NCBI GenBank assembly: GCA_963773465.1
Contig: CAVZBF010000004.1
Span: forward strand, 1,364,001 to 1,428,000
DNA: 64,000 nucleotides
Reading direction: 5' to 3'
Source: VBAS01 sp963773465
GTDB taxonomy: Bacteria; Bacteroidota; Bacteroidia; Chitinophagales; Chitinophagaceae
Positions within the stretch are counted from its first letter, which is position 1, and the number at the start of each line of letters is the position of its first letter. The translations under genes and the position numbers were made by a program. The notes under the pieces were generated by a model. That model did no database searches and was not told the origin of the DNA. It saw only the letters and a program-made list of their open reading frames with translations. Positions 43,587 through 52,329 of the stretch are shown here, piece after piece.

Positions 43587-45173
43587 TCATTCAGGCTTAC
43601 CATACTTCGCAATCAACGCAAGCAACACACCATTGGTCCAGCCAAATCCATCCTGTCCCGGATATTCACCACCGCCGGCTTCAAGGTGAGTGTCAACAAC
43701 ATTATACTTTTCCATCAGTTTACCTGTACGGCTGTACACATCAATGTTTAATTTCATCCAACGCATTCCAATATCTTTTGCCAGTTCTTTTTGGCCACAC
43801 CGGTCAAGACCCCAGATGGTCATCCATTGCAAAGGCGCCCATCCATTTGGTGAATCCCATTGCTGGCCGGTATTTTTTTCTGTAGTTGTTACTCCACCCG
43901 GTTGCAGCAATTTTGATTTTATTGCTTCAGAAGCTTTTTTAGCCAGCAGGCTCAGGTAATCGGGATTGCTTTCAAAAAAACAAAATGGATACATGCCTGC
44001 GGGAGTAACTTCATTTAGTATTCGCTGTGTTTTAAAATTATAATCGCAGTAATAATTCAATTTTGCATTCCAGCAATATTTGTCAATAGCAACCCTGCGG
44101 CGATTTGCTTTTTTTCTATATTCATTTGCCAAACTATCTTTTCCTGAAGTTTGGAATGCTTTTGAAATTGTAAATTCAAGATTGATCAGCAGTGCATTTA
44201 AATCAACTGCGATATAATTAGTTGTTTGAAGTGTAGTAATATTTTTTCCGTCGGCAAACCAGCGATTACTGAAATCGATCCCGCTTTCTGCCCCGGCACG
44301 CAAATGTTTATACATCTCGATCTTATTTCTTCCCGATTTTGCAGCGGTTTCAAAATCTTCACGCCAGCTTTCCTGTCTTGGTACATTGCTGTCATCCCAA
44401 TAACGATTTAAGATCGTTCCATCTTTTAGTTTTACAAGACGGCGATATGCCTGCCCAACTTTTAATTTGCCAGATCCATCCATCCAAAATTTATATTCCT
44501 TTTCTAAAGCCGGAAGAAAAGTTACATATACATTATCTCCTTTTATGCCGGCAAGCAACTGCACCATTGCAGCAAAGAACGGTGGTTGCGAACGACCGAT
44601 ATAATAACTCCTGTTTCCGTTAGGAATATGCCCATAGGTTTCGATGAGGTATGCAAAATTCTTTATCATGTTCTCGATCATATCCACTTCGCCGCTTTCC
44701 TTTAAGCCAAGCATCGTGAAATATGAATCCCAATAATAAATTTCCCTGAAGCGGCCACCGGGAACTATATAAGGATGTGGCAATGGCAATAATGAACTGC
44801 CTTCAATCTTCTTGTCAGGCTCACGTCTTAATGCGCCCCAAAGATTTTTGATATGCATCACAACATCTTTCTCTTGCTGTATATAATTAATAGTGGGCGG
44901 TGCAGGAGGCATATCAAAATTTTCTTTTACAAAACGTTCTAATGAAAATTTTATAGCAGGATTTTTTTTAACAGCGAGATAATCTTTTACTATGTCTTTT
45001 GGATCTCTTTTAGGTACACAATCCACAAAAGTTTTTCCATCAGGAAAAATGCGTGACATCTGTACATCTTTAAAAAGATCGCCATAAACCTGGTCGGGAG
45101 TTTGCACTTTTGTTTGTGCCGAAATTGACCCAAAAGAAAAAAGAGCGAGGAGGATAAGTGTAGTTTGTTTCAT
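43587..45173 (-). CDS. treA: periplasmic trehalase (GH37)
   Basis: Hydrolyses trehalose to two glucose, 528 aa after the chosen start (45173, MKQTTLILLALFSFGSISAQ signal peptide; a 14-codon upstream extension is unlikely). Both GH37 signatures are intact: PGGRFREIYYWDSYF and QQWDSPNGWAPLQW. Also seen are the substrate-site segments DDSNVPRQESWREDFETAAK and EKYNVVDTHLEAGGGEYPGQ with GFGWTNG at the end. It acts outside the inner membrane, before uptake by the sugar porter. Together with GH65 it suggests that trehalose or related alpha-glucosides are substrates. Intact. Confidence 0.93.
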   Translation of the reverse strand: MKQTTLILLALFSFGSISAQTKVQTPDQVYGDLFKDVQMSRIFPDGKTFVDCVPKRDPKDIVKDYLAVKKNPAIKFSLERFVKENFDMPPAPPTINYIQQEKDVVMHIKNLWGALRREPDKKIEGSSLLPLPHPYIVPGGRFREIYYWDSYFTMLGLKESGEVDMIENMIKNFAYLIETYGHIPNGNRSYYIGRSQPPFFAAMVQLLAGIKGDNVYVTFLPALEKEYKFWMDGSGKLKVGQAYRRLVKLKDGTILNRYWDDSNVPRQESWREDFETAAKSGRNKIEMYKHLRAGAESGIDFSNRWFADGKNITTLQTTNYIAVDLNALLINLEFTISKAFQTSGKDSLANEYRKKANRRRVAIDKYCWNAKLNYYCDYNFKTQRILNEVTPAGMYPFCFFESNPDYLSLLAKKASEAIKSKLLQPGGVTTTEKNTGQQWDSPNGWAPLQWMTIWGLDRCGQKELAKDIGMRWMKLNIDVYSRTGKLMEKYNVVDTHLEAGGGEYPGQDGFGWTNGVLLALIAKYGKPE

Positions 45174-45228
45174 GCCGGTAAAATTCACTTTAAAGATACA
45201 TGAACTGGCGTACAACCCCGGCGCATAA

Positions 45229-45300
45229 GAAACTAAAAACTAAAAATTCAAAAGTCAAAACTCATAAGACTTGTGAATGGATACCATTTTTTTGACTTTT
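45229..45300. repeat. tandem repeat with inverted partner upstream of trehalase
   Basis: AACTAAAAATTCAAAAGTCA units on the left and TTTTTTTGACTTTTGAATTA on the right (about 45279-45300), separated by about 30 bp. Same tandem-plus-inverted design as four other elements in the window. It lies in the 161-bp gap between the DUF3179 stop and the trehalase start. Confidence 0.6.
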
Positions 45301-45334
45301 GAATTAATGGAGTAAACCAGTGCATATAAAACGT

Positions 45335-46474
45335 TTAGTGAATGGTGCCGGGATTAAATGTTCGCCAGCTATGCCAGAATTCCTGGTAAGCCGGTAATGG
45401 TTTTAATGAAAAAGAAGTATCAATGCCTTTGCCATCAATCCTGAACTGATGATTGTTTAAAAACAATGTATCGTTATTTACAGCGAAAAATTTGCATTTT
45501 CGCCCGGTCTTTCAAAAGCAAAAAAACTTTTATCGTCATTGGATAAGCACAAGCAATACAGGCGTTGTCCCAATCTTATCCTGTATCAATTTTTCTTTTT
45601 TGAGCTGGTTCCAGTCATAAGCTTTACTTTCCTTACCAGCCTTCACTCCGATCACCCATGATTTATCTTTCCACGAAAGGCTATCGGTTCCGGTTAATTT
45701 GCTTTTACTGGCGCCACTTTCAAATTTAAATGTGCTGTCATACGATTTTATAAATGAGGAGTCGGCCTGCATGATAAGTGAATTTGGATTTAATTGCAAC
45801 CAATTCGCCAATGAAGTTTGTGTACTGAATACTTCCGGTAATTGTTGGCCTTTTAATTTGCCGGTTATGGCTTCGCCGTTAACCTGCCGCCACCAGCTTT
45901 TAGTTGTAGCATCTTCAAACATTGCATTGAAATGATCCATTCCTACCAACCTGAATTTTTCATGTTTACCATTTACAACCGGTTCAAACACTCTGCCTGT
46001 TCTGCAAACAGTACAATAAGTAATGATCATTGGTTTGCCACCAACAGTATCCTGTACCTGGTGATGATAACCTAAAAATCGTATAGGATATGCTTTTGCT
46101 TCGCCATTATTTGAAACACCGATTACCAGCCTGTTTGAATCAACTTTATTTTCTGCAGCATTTACCATCAATAATTTTTTGGGTTGATAAAACATATGAT
46201 CAGCAGCCATTACAAAATTGGTCATATATACAACAGCGGCAACAATGGCAAGTGGAAAAAACAACAGCCATTTTCTTTTCCAGTGTGATCTGAAAAACCC
46301 AATGATGATCATTGCAGCAAATAAAATCCTGAATACCCAACGCCATTTATAAAGAAAATAAGCAAGATCAATACTGTTCATTTGCTGGCTGCCCGGCATG
46401 GGCATAATGAAATACACATTTGCTATTTCAAATAAGAACAAACCGATGAAGCCAAGCCAAAATATTTTTTTCAT
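45335..46474 (-). CDS. DUF3179 membrane protein, frameshifted near 3' end
   Basis: Protein of unknown function, about 380 aa, starting MKKIFWLGFIGLFLFEIANV. Three to four hydrophobic helices fill residues 1-95. The DUF3179 domain follows: PIRFLGYHHQVQDTVGG, ITYCTVCRTGRVFEPVVNG, FRLVGMDHFNAMFEDATTKS, WWRQVNGEAITG. Its CxxC-like pair is typical, with a possible metal or redox role not established. The frame ends early at 45536, but after two one-base shifts (about 45540 and 45505) it continues FFAFERTGRKCKFF, HQFRIDGKG and AYQEFWHSWRTFNPGTIH, the usual ending, stopping at 45335. Confidence 0.78.
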
Positions 46475-46568
46475 GTTACTCAAAAATTAGGATAAAAAAA
46501 TAACTCCTCTCGTAGAAACGGAAAGAGTTTATATGCTTATATCATGTCCTATTAAAAAAAATAAAAAA

Positions 46569-48111
46569 TTATTCTGCTCCATCAGTTCTTGCTCTTGCTT
46601 TTGCATGTTCACCGATCTTATTACCGCTCTCTAATCCTTTTTCACAATCGCTTCGATAGTGAATAGCTGCATACATACGTGACACCGACGCTTCTTTTGC
46701 CATATCCGTATATTTAGTAGCATTTGAAGGAATGATATGAGCCAATATGGTTGCTGCGGCACCGCTGAATGTTGAGTGTCCTGAAGTATAAGATGGGAAG
46801 TTAGGTAAACCGGTTACTGTTTTTATTCTGTTGTCCATTTGCGGTGGTCGTGGATTGAAATAAACATATTTGGCATCCCAGCAAACAATAGCTGCATCCA
46901 TCATCGCCATATTTAATAATGCCATATTTCTCGCCCATCTTACTTCACTGAAAGTTTTGTTTTACAAAATCAGCAGCTGCTATTTGATTCCAATGACCCG
47001 GAGGTGTTTGCGTACTAATACCATCAGCCCAAAAATGTGCAATCTTTCTTTGCTCTTGTGTTAAGCTTGTAGCGAAATGATGAACTTCTTCAAGCTCATC
47101 TTTAAATTTTTGTGATGATGTAGACGGAGGGGCAGGTGGACGAATTGTTGTAACCATTGTTAATGAATCGAACAACCATGTTCTTACTTTGCCAAATAAC
47201 ATTAGCATGCCAGGCCTTTTTGGGCTTTCCTGGCTGATCCACGGTATTTCACCCCTTGCAATGCAATCCTGTTCCAATTGAGACTGGATAACAAGGCTGC
47301 CACCTGCTGTACCAGCCCTGTCACCTCTTGCTCTTGTTACAAATTTTTGTGCAACTGCTTTTCCTAATGCTTCACCTGCATCCAGATCGCTGCGAACATT
47401 GGCGCCGGCGATCAATCTTGCTCTTTTATGTTCTTCGACTTTTTGCTGAATAAAATCCTGGTCGCCGGGAAAAAGTAATTTCATCATTTCACCAGCAACT
47501 CCTGCTACTACTGCATCTTCTGAAGGATAAGATGGCAGATCAGATTTTGGTATCAATGCATTTACTGTTGCATCTACTGTATACGGAGCAGCACGATTGT
47601 ATAATTTTTTATAATGCCATGCTGCTACTAATGCATCATATTGCGCAGCGGCTACATAGGCATAAGCTCTCGATGCATAAGGAGGATTGGCAAATGGAAA
47701 TTGAGGATAAGCTAATGGATTATTTGCGTTGGGTGCGGGATAAGTTCCATCAGGATTTTGATAAGGAGGTAAATTATGTTTTGCAACCAACTCTCTCATA
47801 ATTTCATTCCAGCGAAGAACAGCTCCGGCACTCCAATATTTTACAATTCTCTTTTCTTCTTTTGAAAGATCGGCCTGCCATGTTTTTATTTCATTTACTT
47901 GTGCAATATAATCGGGTGTGGTAACTGCAATGGGAGCAGCAACAGGAAATTCAGTTGGCCCTGTTAATAATATCGGTTTCCATATCCCGGCATTAATATC
48001 TGTTGATGCGGGTTGTAATGCAGGAAATTCAAGGTTGCGTTCAACAATATCTTTTGAACAGGAATTTACCAGGACAGCAAATAATAGTATTGGTAAAAAT
48101 ATTTTTTTCAT
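46569..48111 (-). CDS. vanadium-dependent haloperoxidase/PAP2 lipoprotein A, frameshifted
   Basis: Lipoprotein (Cys in LLFAVLVNSCSKD) of the vanadium haloperoxidase/acid phosphatase superfamily. Vanadate/phosphate-binding motifs: KYVYFNPRP (Lys-x6-Arg-Pro), PSYTSGHSTFSGAAA, SRMYAAIHYRSDCEKG (SRx5Hx3D). The first and last parts are in different frames; one extra base near 46960 separates DFVK from TFSEVRWARNMALLNMAMMD. Members of this group in Bacteroidota have not been shown to halogenate; phosphatase activity is equally possible. A second haloperoxidase gene closes the same run 3 kb upstream, with two outer-membrane proteins between. Confidence 0.83.
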
Positions 48112-48214
48112 GTGTAATTTTTTATTTTAAAATAAGGTCACATGGAATTCGTCATAATAATTTTCATCGCGTTGGTGAAATTGCCCGAAAATTTTTATGA
48201 CTCATTTCATTGTA

Positions 48215-49153
48215 TTATTTTTTTGAGTCGTCAGCATCGGTTTTCTTTTTCTTTGTAAAATCAATTACATAGAATATACCAGCGTTGAAACCGGTGGACT
48301 GTCCAACATTTCTTCCGGCAACAGTGGTGAATGCATTGCCTGTTAATGACAGTTGCGGATAAAAAGGCATATCGTATTTGAAATTGAAACCGATCCTGGA
48401 CATATCCATTTCATTACTGGGAAAAGGCATATTGTTTCTTGTAATATCAAAACCACCAAGTGTGTTCCAGTGGTCAAATACTGCTTCGGCGATCAACCCT
48501 TTGTCGCGATAACCAGCTCTTACATTAAATGACGCAACATCCGGCATTTTTACTTCATTGCTATAATGCATTTCAGTTGTATAGTAAGCATCACGATCGA
48601 GTTTGATATTGCTTCTTCTCATAAAAGTGCCGGATACAGTGCCAAACCATGAACCTCTTTGATAATCTGCCATGGCACGAAAAGAAAGATTTTTACTTTC
48701 AAGACCGATAGACATGGGTAAAAAATCAGCGGTGTAATCGGAAACGGGTAAAGAAAATCCTCCGATTGCGATTAATGATAAACGTCCTGAAGCGATCTTT
48801 TTACTGAATGGTTTCCATTTTACCCATAAAGAAAGATCTTGTACTCCTTCCTGCCCGTTTAATTGTCCTGCAGAAGCTTTTGTTAATACATAAGGCAAAC
48901 CAAAGAGTACATTCAATTTATTATTGATGCCATAGTTGCCCATCACACTAAACATTTTGGTAGAAACAGTTCCCAAATTGAGATTCTCTCTTTTTAATGT
49001 TCCTTCCCAATAATTTTTCCAACTGCTATAGCCAACCATCGGCCCGATACATAAAGCATTTTTTTCCATCATCACCGCATCAATATCTGTCTGTGAAAGG
49101 CAAACTGACGAAATGCTCCATGCTACGCACAGGGTTACAAATAATTTTTTCAT
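48215..49153 (-). CDS. predicted outer-membrane beta-barrel protein (haloperoxidase locus)
   Basis: About 312 aa from the start at 49153 (MKKLFVTLCVAWSISSVCLS signal peptide). The rest is alternating-hydrophobicity strands with aromatic ends (WVKWKPFSKKIASGRLSLIA, GFNFKYDMPFYPQLSLTGNA), matching MetA-pathway-of-phenol-degradation-type or porin-like Bacteroidota barrels. A Lys/Asp-rich C-terminus (KKKKTDADDSKK) is unusual for a barrel, where an aromatic last residue is expected. Second of two barrels between the two haloperoxidase genes. Intact. Confidence 0.72.
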   Translation of the reverse strand: MKKLFVTLCVAWSISSVCLSQTDIDAVMMEKNALCIGPMVGYSSWKNYWEGTLKRENLNLGTVSTKMFSVMGNYGINNKLNVLFGLPYVLTKASAGQLNGQEGVQDLSLWVKWKPFSKKIASGRLSLIAIGGFSLPVSDYTADFLPMSIGLESKNLSFRAMADYQRGSWFGTVSGTFMRRSNIKLDRDAYYTTEMHYSNEVKMPDVASFNVRAGYRDKGLIAEAVFDHWNTLGGFDITRNNMPFPSNEMDMSRIGFNFKYDMPFYPQLSLTGNAFTTVAGRNVGQSTGFNAGIFYVIDFTKKKKTDADDSKK

Positions 49154-49240
49154 TGCAATTAGTTTATAAAATAGATAGCAGAAAACCCTTTTGTACTTAA
49201 TACAAAAAGTCAACCGTCCGGTAATTAATTATTCCAGGGT

Positions 49241-50347
49241 TTAGAGATGAATAGAAAATCCAACATTGATCAGGTAGTCAGCAAATGCTGCATCGCCTTG
49301 TACATGATTGCCGGTTGCCTTCGTTCTTAGTTTATCAGAATAGCTTTGTGTACGATTGCGCTCTATTGCTACAGGAATTGATAAATAAAAATTTGCTTTC
49401 TTAGTCATAAAAGAAATTGTTGGCTCACCTGACAATACATAACCGGGACGACGAAAACCTTTATCACCGCCAATAAGATCACTTGAAGGAAGTGATTCCA
49501 GGCGGATACCGCCAGACAAGTTCAGGTTTTTTGCAATGCTGTAAGCTATACCACCACGAAGCATAAGCTGATCAGGTACACTCATCGTGCTGCTGAAATA
49601 TTGAATATTGGTAGCAGATTGAGCACCGCCTCTTGACGTGGATACCCCATTTTGTTCTCTTGGATTTGCGAGGTAATAAAAATTACCATAGAACCCGAGC
49701 ATAGCAGAAATATTATAATAACCATTCAGCTCAAAGGTTATTCCCGTTCCGCCATCACCCAATTGAATTGATTGATCAACCGGGCCAAGGATAACACTAT
49801 CGCCGCCACTTGCAGTACGCTTATGGAAAAAATCCTGGTATTCAAAATCACCGGTTGGAAGTTTTACGCCTAAGCCAACCTGTAAATTTCCTTTATGAGA
49901 TTTTGCCGGATCAAACATCCAGCGATAAGCTGAAAGGCGAACATCTCCAATACCAAATGATCTTGTATTATTTCTTGCATTCGGACTTGTACTGTTATTT
50001 CCATAATGCTCATACATTGAAGAACGAACATTGGAAATAAGCGGAACATTCACTGAGAACGACCAGTATTTGTTTACTGTTTTTGTCAGCGTAAAATCCC
50101 AGCTTAATGAATGATTAATTACTTCTGTACCTGCTTCGGTTCTTTCATGTTGTTCTTCTGTGCCAACAAAATGCTTGTATGATTTGAAATACCGGGTATT
50201 GAAGTTGAATAAAAGTCCTTTTGTGTCTCCGGCTTTCATTGAACTGCAGGTATTACCATTACTGCGAATCGCTACACAACCTTGTGCATTCGTTTGCTGA
50301 TATGCAGCAGTGATCAAAATTGCGATGATAAAATAAATGCGTCTCAT
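49241..50347 (-). CDS. predicted outer-membrane beta-barrel protein with Cys-rich N-terminus
   Basis: A 368-aa protein with a signal peptide (MRRIYFIIAILITAAYQQTN) and an N-terminal mature Cys pair (GCVAIRSNGNTCSSMKAG), probably disulfide-bonded. Then come many beta-strands (LLFNFNTRYFKSYKHFVG, LQVGLGVKLPTGDFEYQDFF), ending in a strand with Leu (LINVGFSIHL). Its short KLPTGDFEYQ motif is typical of outer-membrane transporter-like proteins. It starts 28 bp after the second haloperoxidase gene, so it is in the same operon. Function not known. Confidence 0.72.
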   Translation of the reverse strand: MRRIYFIIAILITAAYQQTNAQGCVAIRSNGNTCSSMKAGDTKGLLFNFNTRYFKSYKHFVGTEEQHERTEAGTEVINHSLSWDFTLTKTVNKYWSFSVNVPLISNVRSSMYEHYGNNSTSPNARNNTRSFGIGDVRLSAYRWMFDPAKSHKGNLQVGLGVKLPTGDFEYQDFFHKRTASGGDSVILGPVDQSIQLGDGGTGITFELNGYYNISAMLGFYGNFYYLANPREQNGVSTSRGGAQSATNIQYFSSTMSVPDQLMLRGGIAYSIAKNLNLSGGIRLESLPSSDLIGGDKGFRRPGYVLSGEPTISFMTKKANFYLSIPVAIERNRTQSYSDKLRTKATGNHVQGDAAFADYLINVGFSIHL

Positions 50348-50375
50348 AATTTTAAAGTTAGTTTGCGTAATTAAA

Positions 50376-51701
50376 TTATTTTTTAAGTTTCAAACGTGAT
50401 ACGATAAGTTCTCCAAGTTTTTTTCCTGCAGCAGCGCCGTTCTCATTATCAAAACGGTAATGAATACCACCGTATAATCTTGACATGGCAGCTTCGTCTG
50501 CTGCTGCACGGAATGATTTGATCTCGCGGTTCTTTATTCCAAACTCAAGCAATGATGTATCGGTAAAAGATAGTTTATCGCCAAACCAATGCGTCATTAC
50601 CTCCGCAGCGGCAGCGCTATTGGTAGCATGACCGCTTGTATAAGATGGGAACGGCGGTGTTTGAATATAGGGATGCCAGTCCTCATCTATCTTATTTATC
50701 ATTGTTTCAGGACGAACATAATTGCTTCTGAATTTTTCATCCCAGCAACTGATAAATGCGTCATATAAAGCAATGGCTGTTTCAGCATAAGCAGCAACAG
50801 TTGTTTTAAAATCTGCTTTTGCTGCTTTAGCACCGATGCCAACGATATTCATCCAATGACCGGGAGGAGAAAATTTTTTGGTAACAAAATTTACATGACC
50901 AACAACATTTAATTTAAAAGGATTGTCATCCCAAAAATCAGCAATATGTTTTTGCTCGTCAGTAAGATTGTCCCCAATTGTTTTTACCTCCATCATTGCT
51001 TTACAGAAATCACCGTTTTTGTTTTCAGGATCACACACCGGGGGCGGTGCCGGCCTGAATTGTGAAGCTGAATCGATCACCATCGTTCTTATTTCTTTCC
51101 AATGCGGTTCTACAGCAGTACCATACATTGGCGGCGTTGGTATCCAGCGGCCGGGCACATTATATAAAACAGTATATCTTTCCGCAGTTCTTGTTTGCGC
51201 ATAATTATCTTTTTTACTCCAGCGCATAATTGCAGCAACAACACTATCGGAAAATGTCATTGTGTTTTTTAAAATATCAGTTGGCATACCGATGCTATCT
51301 GCCATTTTTTTCAGTCCATCATAATAACCCATCATGCTGCCTTCAGGAAAAGTAACGGCATTGCCCACTTTGGTAAATGCAAATAATGCAGCCAAAGTGA
51401 AATCAATATCCTTTCCTTTTTCTGGCTTTGGCATGGCAGGCATGTGTTTGATCTGCCCTGCAAGAGAAATATAATTATCATCACCTGCAGCTATGCATTC
51501 AAATGCAGCGATGCTTGCATACACATAATTGCGGGTAGCGATCATGGGAGGGAAATTATTTTCCAATACCACATCATTCAGCTTCTTTACTGTTTTGCAA
51601 TAAAGAACCTGGTTGTCAAAAAATTTCAAATCAGTTTGTGCACCTTTTTCTGTGCAGCCTGCAATCAATAACACAGGCATTAAAAATCTTAATGCTTTCA
51701 T
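50376..51701 (-). CDS. vanadium-dependent haloperoxidase/PAP2 lipoprotein B
   Basis: Intact 441-aa lipoprotein (Cys in LMPVLLIAGCTEK). The vanadate-binding set is KFRSNYVRPET (Lys-x6-Arg-Pro), PSYTSGHATNSAAAA, SRLYGGIHYRFDNENG, the same spacing as in haloperoxidase A. In the N-terminal half the helical ATRNYVYASIAAFECIAAG matches VHPO-type proteins. It is the first gene of the run and probably leads the operon. The two paralogues differ considerably, so they are not a recent duplication. Substrate unknown. Confidence 0.85.
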   Translation of the reverse strand: MKALRFLMPVLLIAGCTEKGAQTDLKFFDNQVLYCKTVKKLNDVVLENNFPPMIATRNYVYASIAAFECIAAGDDNYISLAGQIKHMPAMPKPEKGKDIDFTLAALFAFTKVGNAVTFPEGSMMGYYDGLKKMADSIGMPTDILKNTMTFSDSVVAAIMRWSKKDNYAQTRTAERYTVLYNVPGRWIPTPPMYGTAVEPHWKEIRTMVIDSASQFRPAPPPVCDPENKNGDFCKAMMEVKTIGDNLTDEQKHIADFWDDNPFKLNVVGHVNFVTKKFSPPGHWMNIVGIGAKAAKADFKTTVAAYAETAIALYDAFISCWDEKFRSNYVRPETMINKIDEDWHPYIQTPPFPSYTSGHATNSAAAAEVMTHWFGDKLSFTDTSLLEFGIKNREIKSFRAAADEAAMSRLYGGIHYRFDNENGAAAGKKLGELIVSRLKLKK

Positions 51702-51760
51702 TTTCTATTTTAAAATTGGGAATAAAATATTTCTGTCGTTGGTTGCGATTCAGAAAATAT

Positions 51761-52306
51761 TCAGGCTTCGGGAGGTTGGGTTTCCGTAAGAGGAAAGAAC
51801 AGATCTTTAACTGCGGCGTTCCTGTTTATGAATTGAAGGGATAAGGATGAAAAGATATTTTCATTGATCGCTGTTTCTTGAATCCGAAATTCAGAAGTGA
51901 GCAGTTTAATAAAATTATTTTTTTGCTGGGAGCCTTGTTTGTTTGCAGGAATATCATTTACTGCCTGTGTAAATTCATTCTCGGCTTTGGCAATATTTGT
52001 CTTTTCTATATTGGGAAGACATAACAAATACAATGTGTTGCCGCTAACTTTTCTTTTTACATAACGGTAGTGCTCACCGTTAAAATCCGTTTCGCCATAT
52101 ACATTTTCATAATCCTGATCAGTGTAATAAGGCATATTAAGCGGAATCCGGATCTCCACCAATTGTTCGTCGCTGTATTCGCCCGTTGAAATTTTTTGTT
52201 CAAGTTTTGCCGTTGCCTTTTTTTCGATAGCTGAAAAAAGCCAGCGATAACCGGCAAGATTAAATACCATTAAAGAAAGCAGTAATATAGCAGCAATTTT
52301 TTTCAA
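51761..52306 (-). CDS. membrane-anchored hypothetical protein
   Basis: A 181-aa protein with one N-terminal hydrophobic segment (MKKIAAILLLSLMVFNLAGY) and a mostly charged remainder: GEYSDEQLVEIRIPLNMPYY, TDQDYENVYGETDFNGEHYR, YVKRKVSGNTLYLLCLPNIE. The pattern (short IPLNMPY.. strand then a GEHYRYVKRK segment) recurs in small Chitinophagaceae proteins without a named family. It starts 24 bp after the GH65 stop and may be its last co-transcribed gene. Intact; function unknown. Confidence 0.65.
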   Translation of the reverse strand: MKKIAAILLLSLMVFNLAGYRWLFSAIEKKATAKLEQKISTGEYSDEQLVEIRIPLNMPYYTDQDYENVYGETDFNGEHYRYVKRKVSGNTLYLLCLPNIEKTNIAKAENEFTQAVNDIPANKQGSQQKNNFIKLLTSEFRIQETAINENIFSSLSLQFINRNAAVKDLFFPLTETQPPEA

Positions 52307-52329
52307 GTCGTTAAAGATACAATTCCTCT

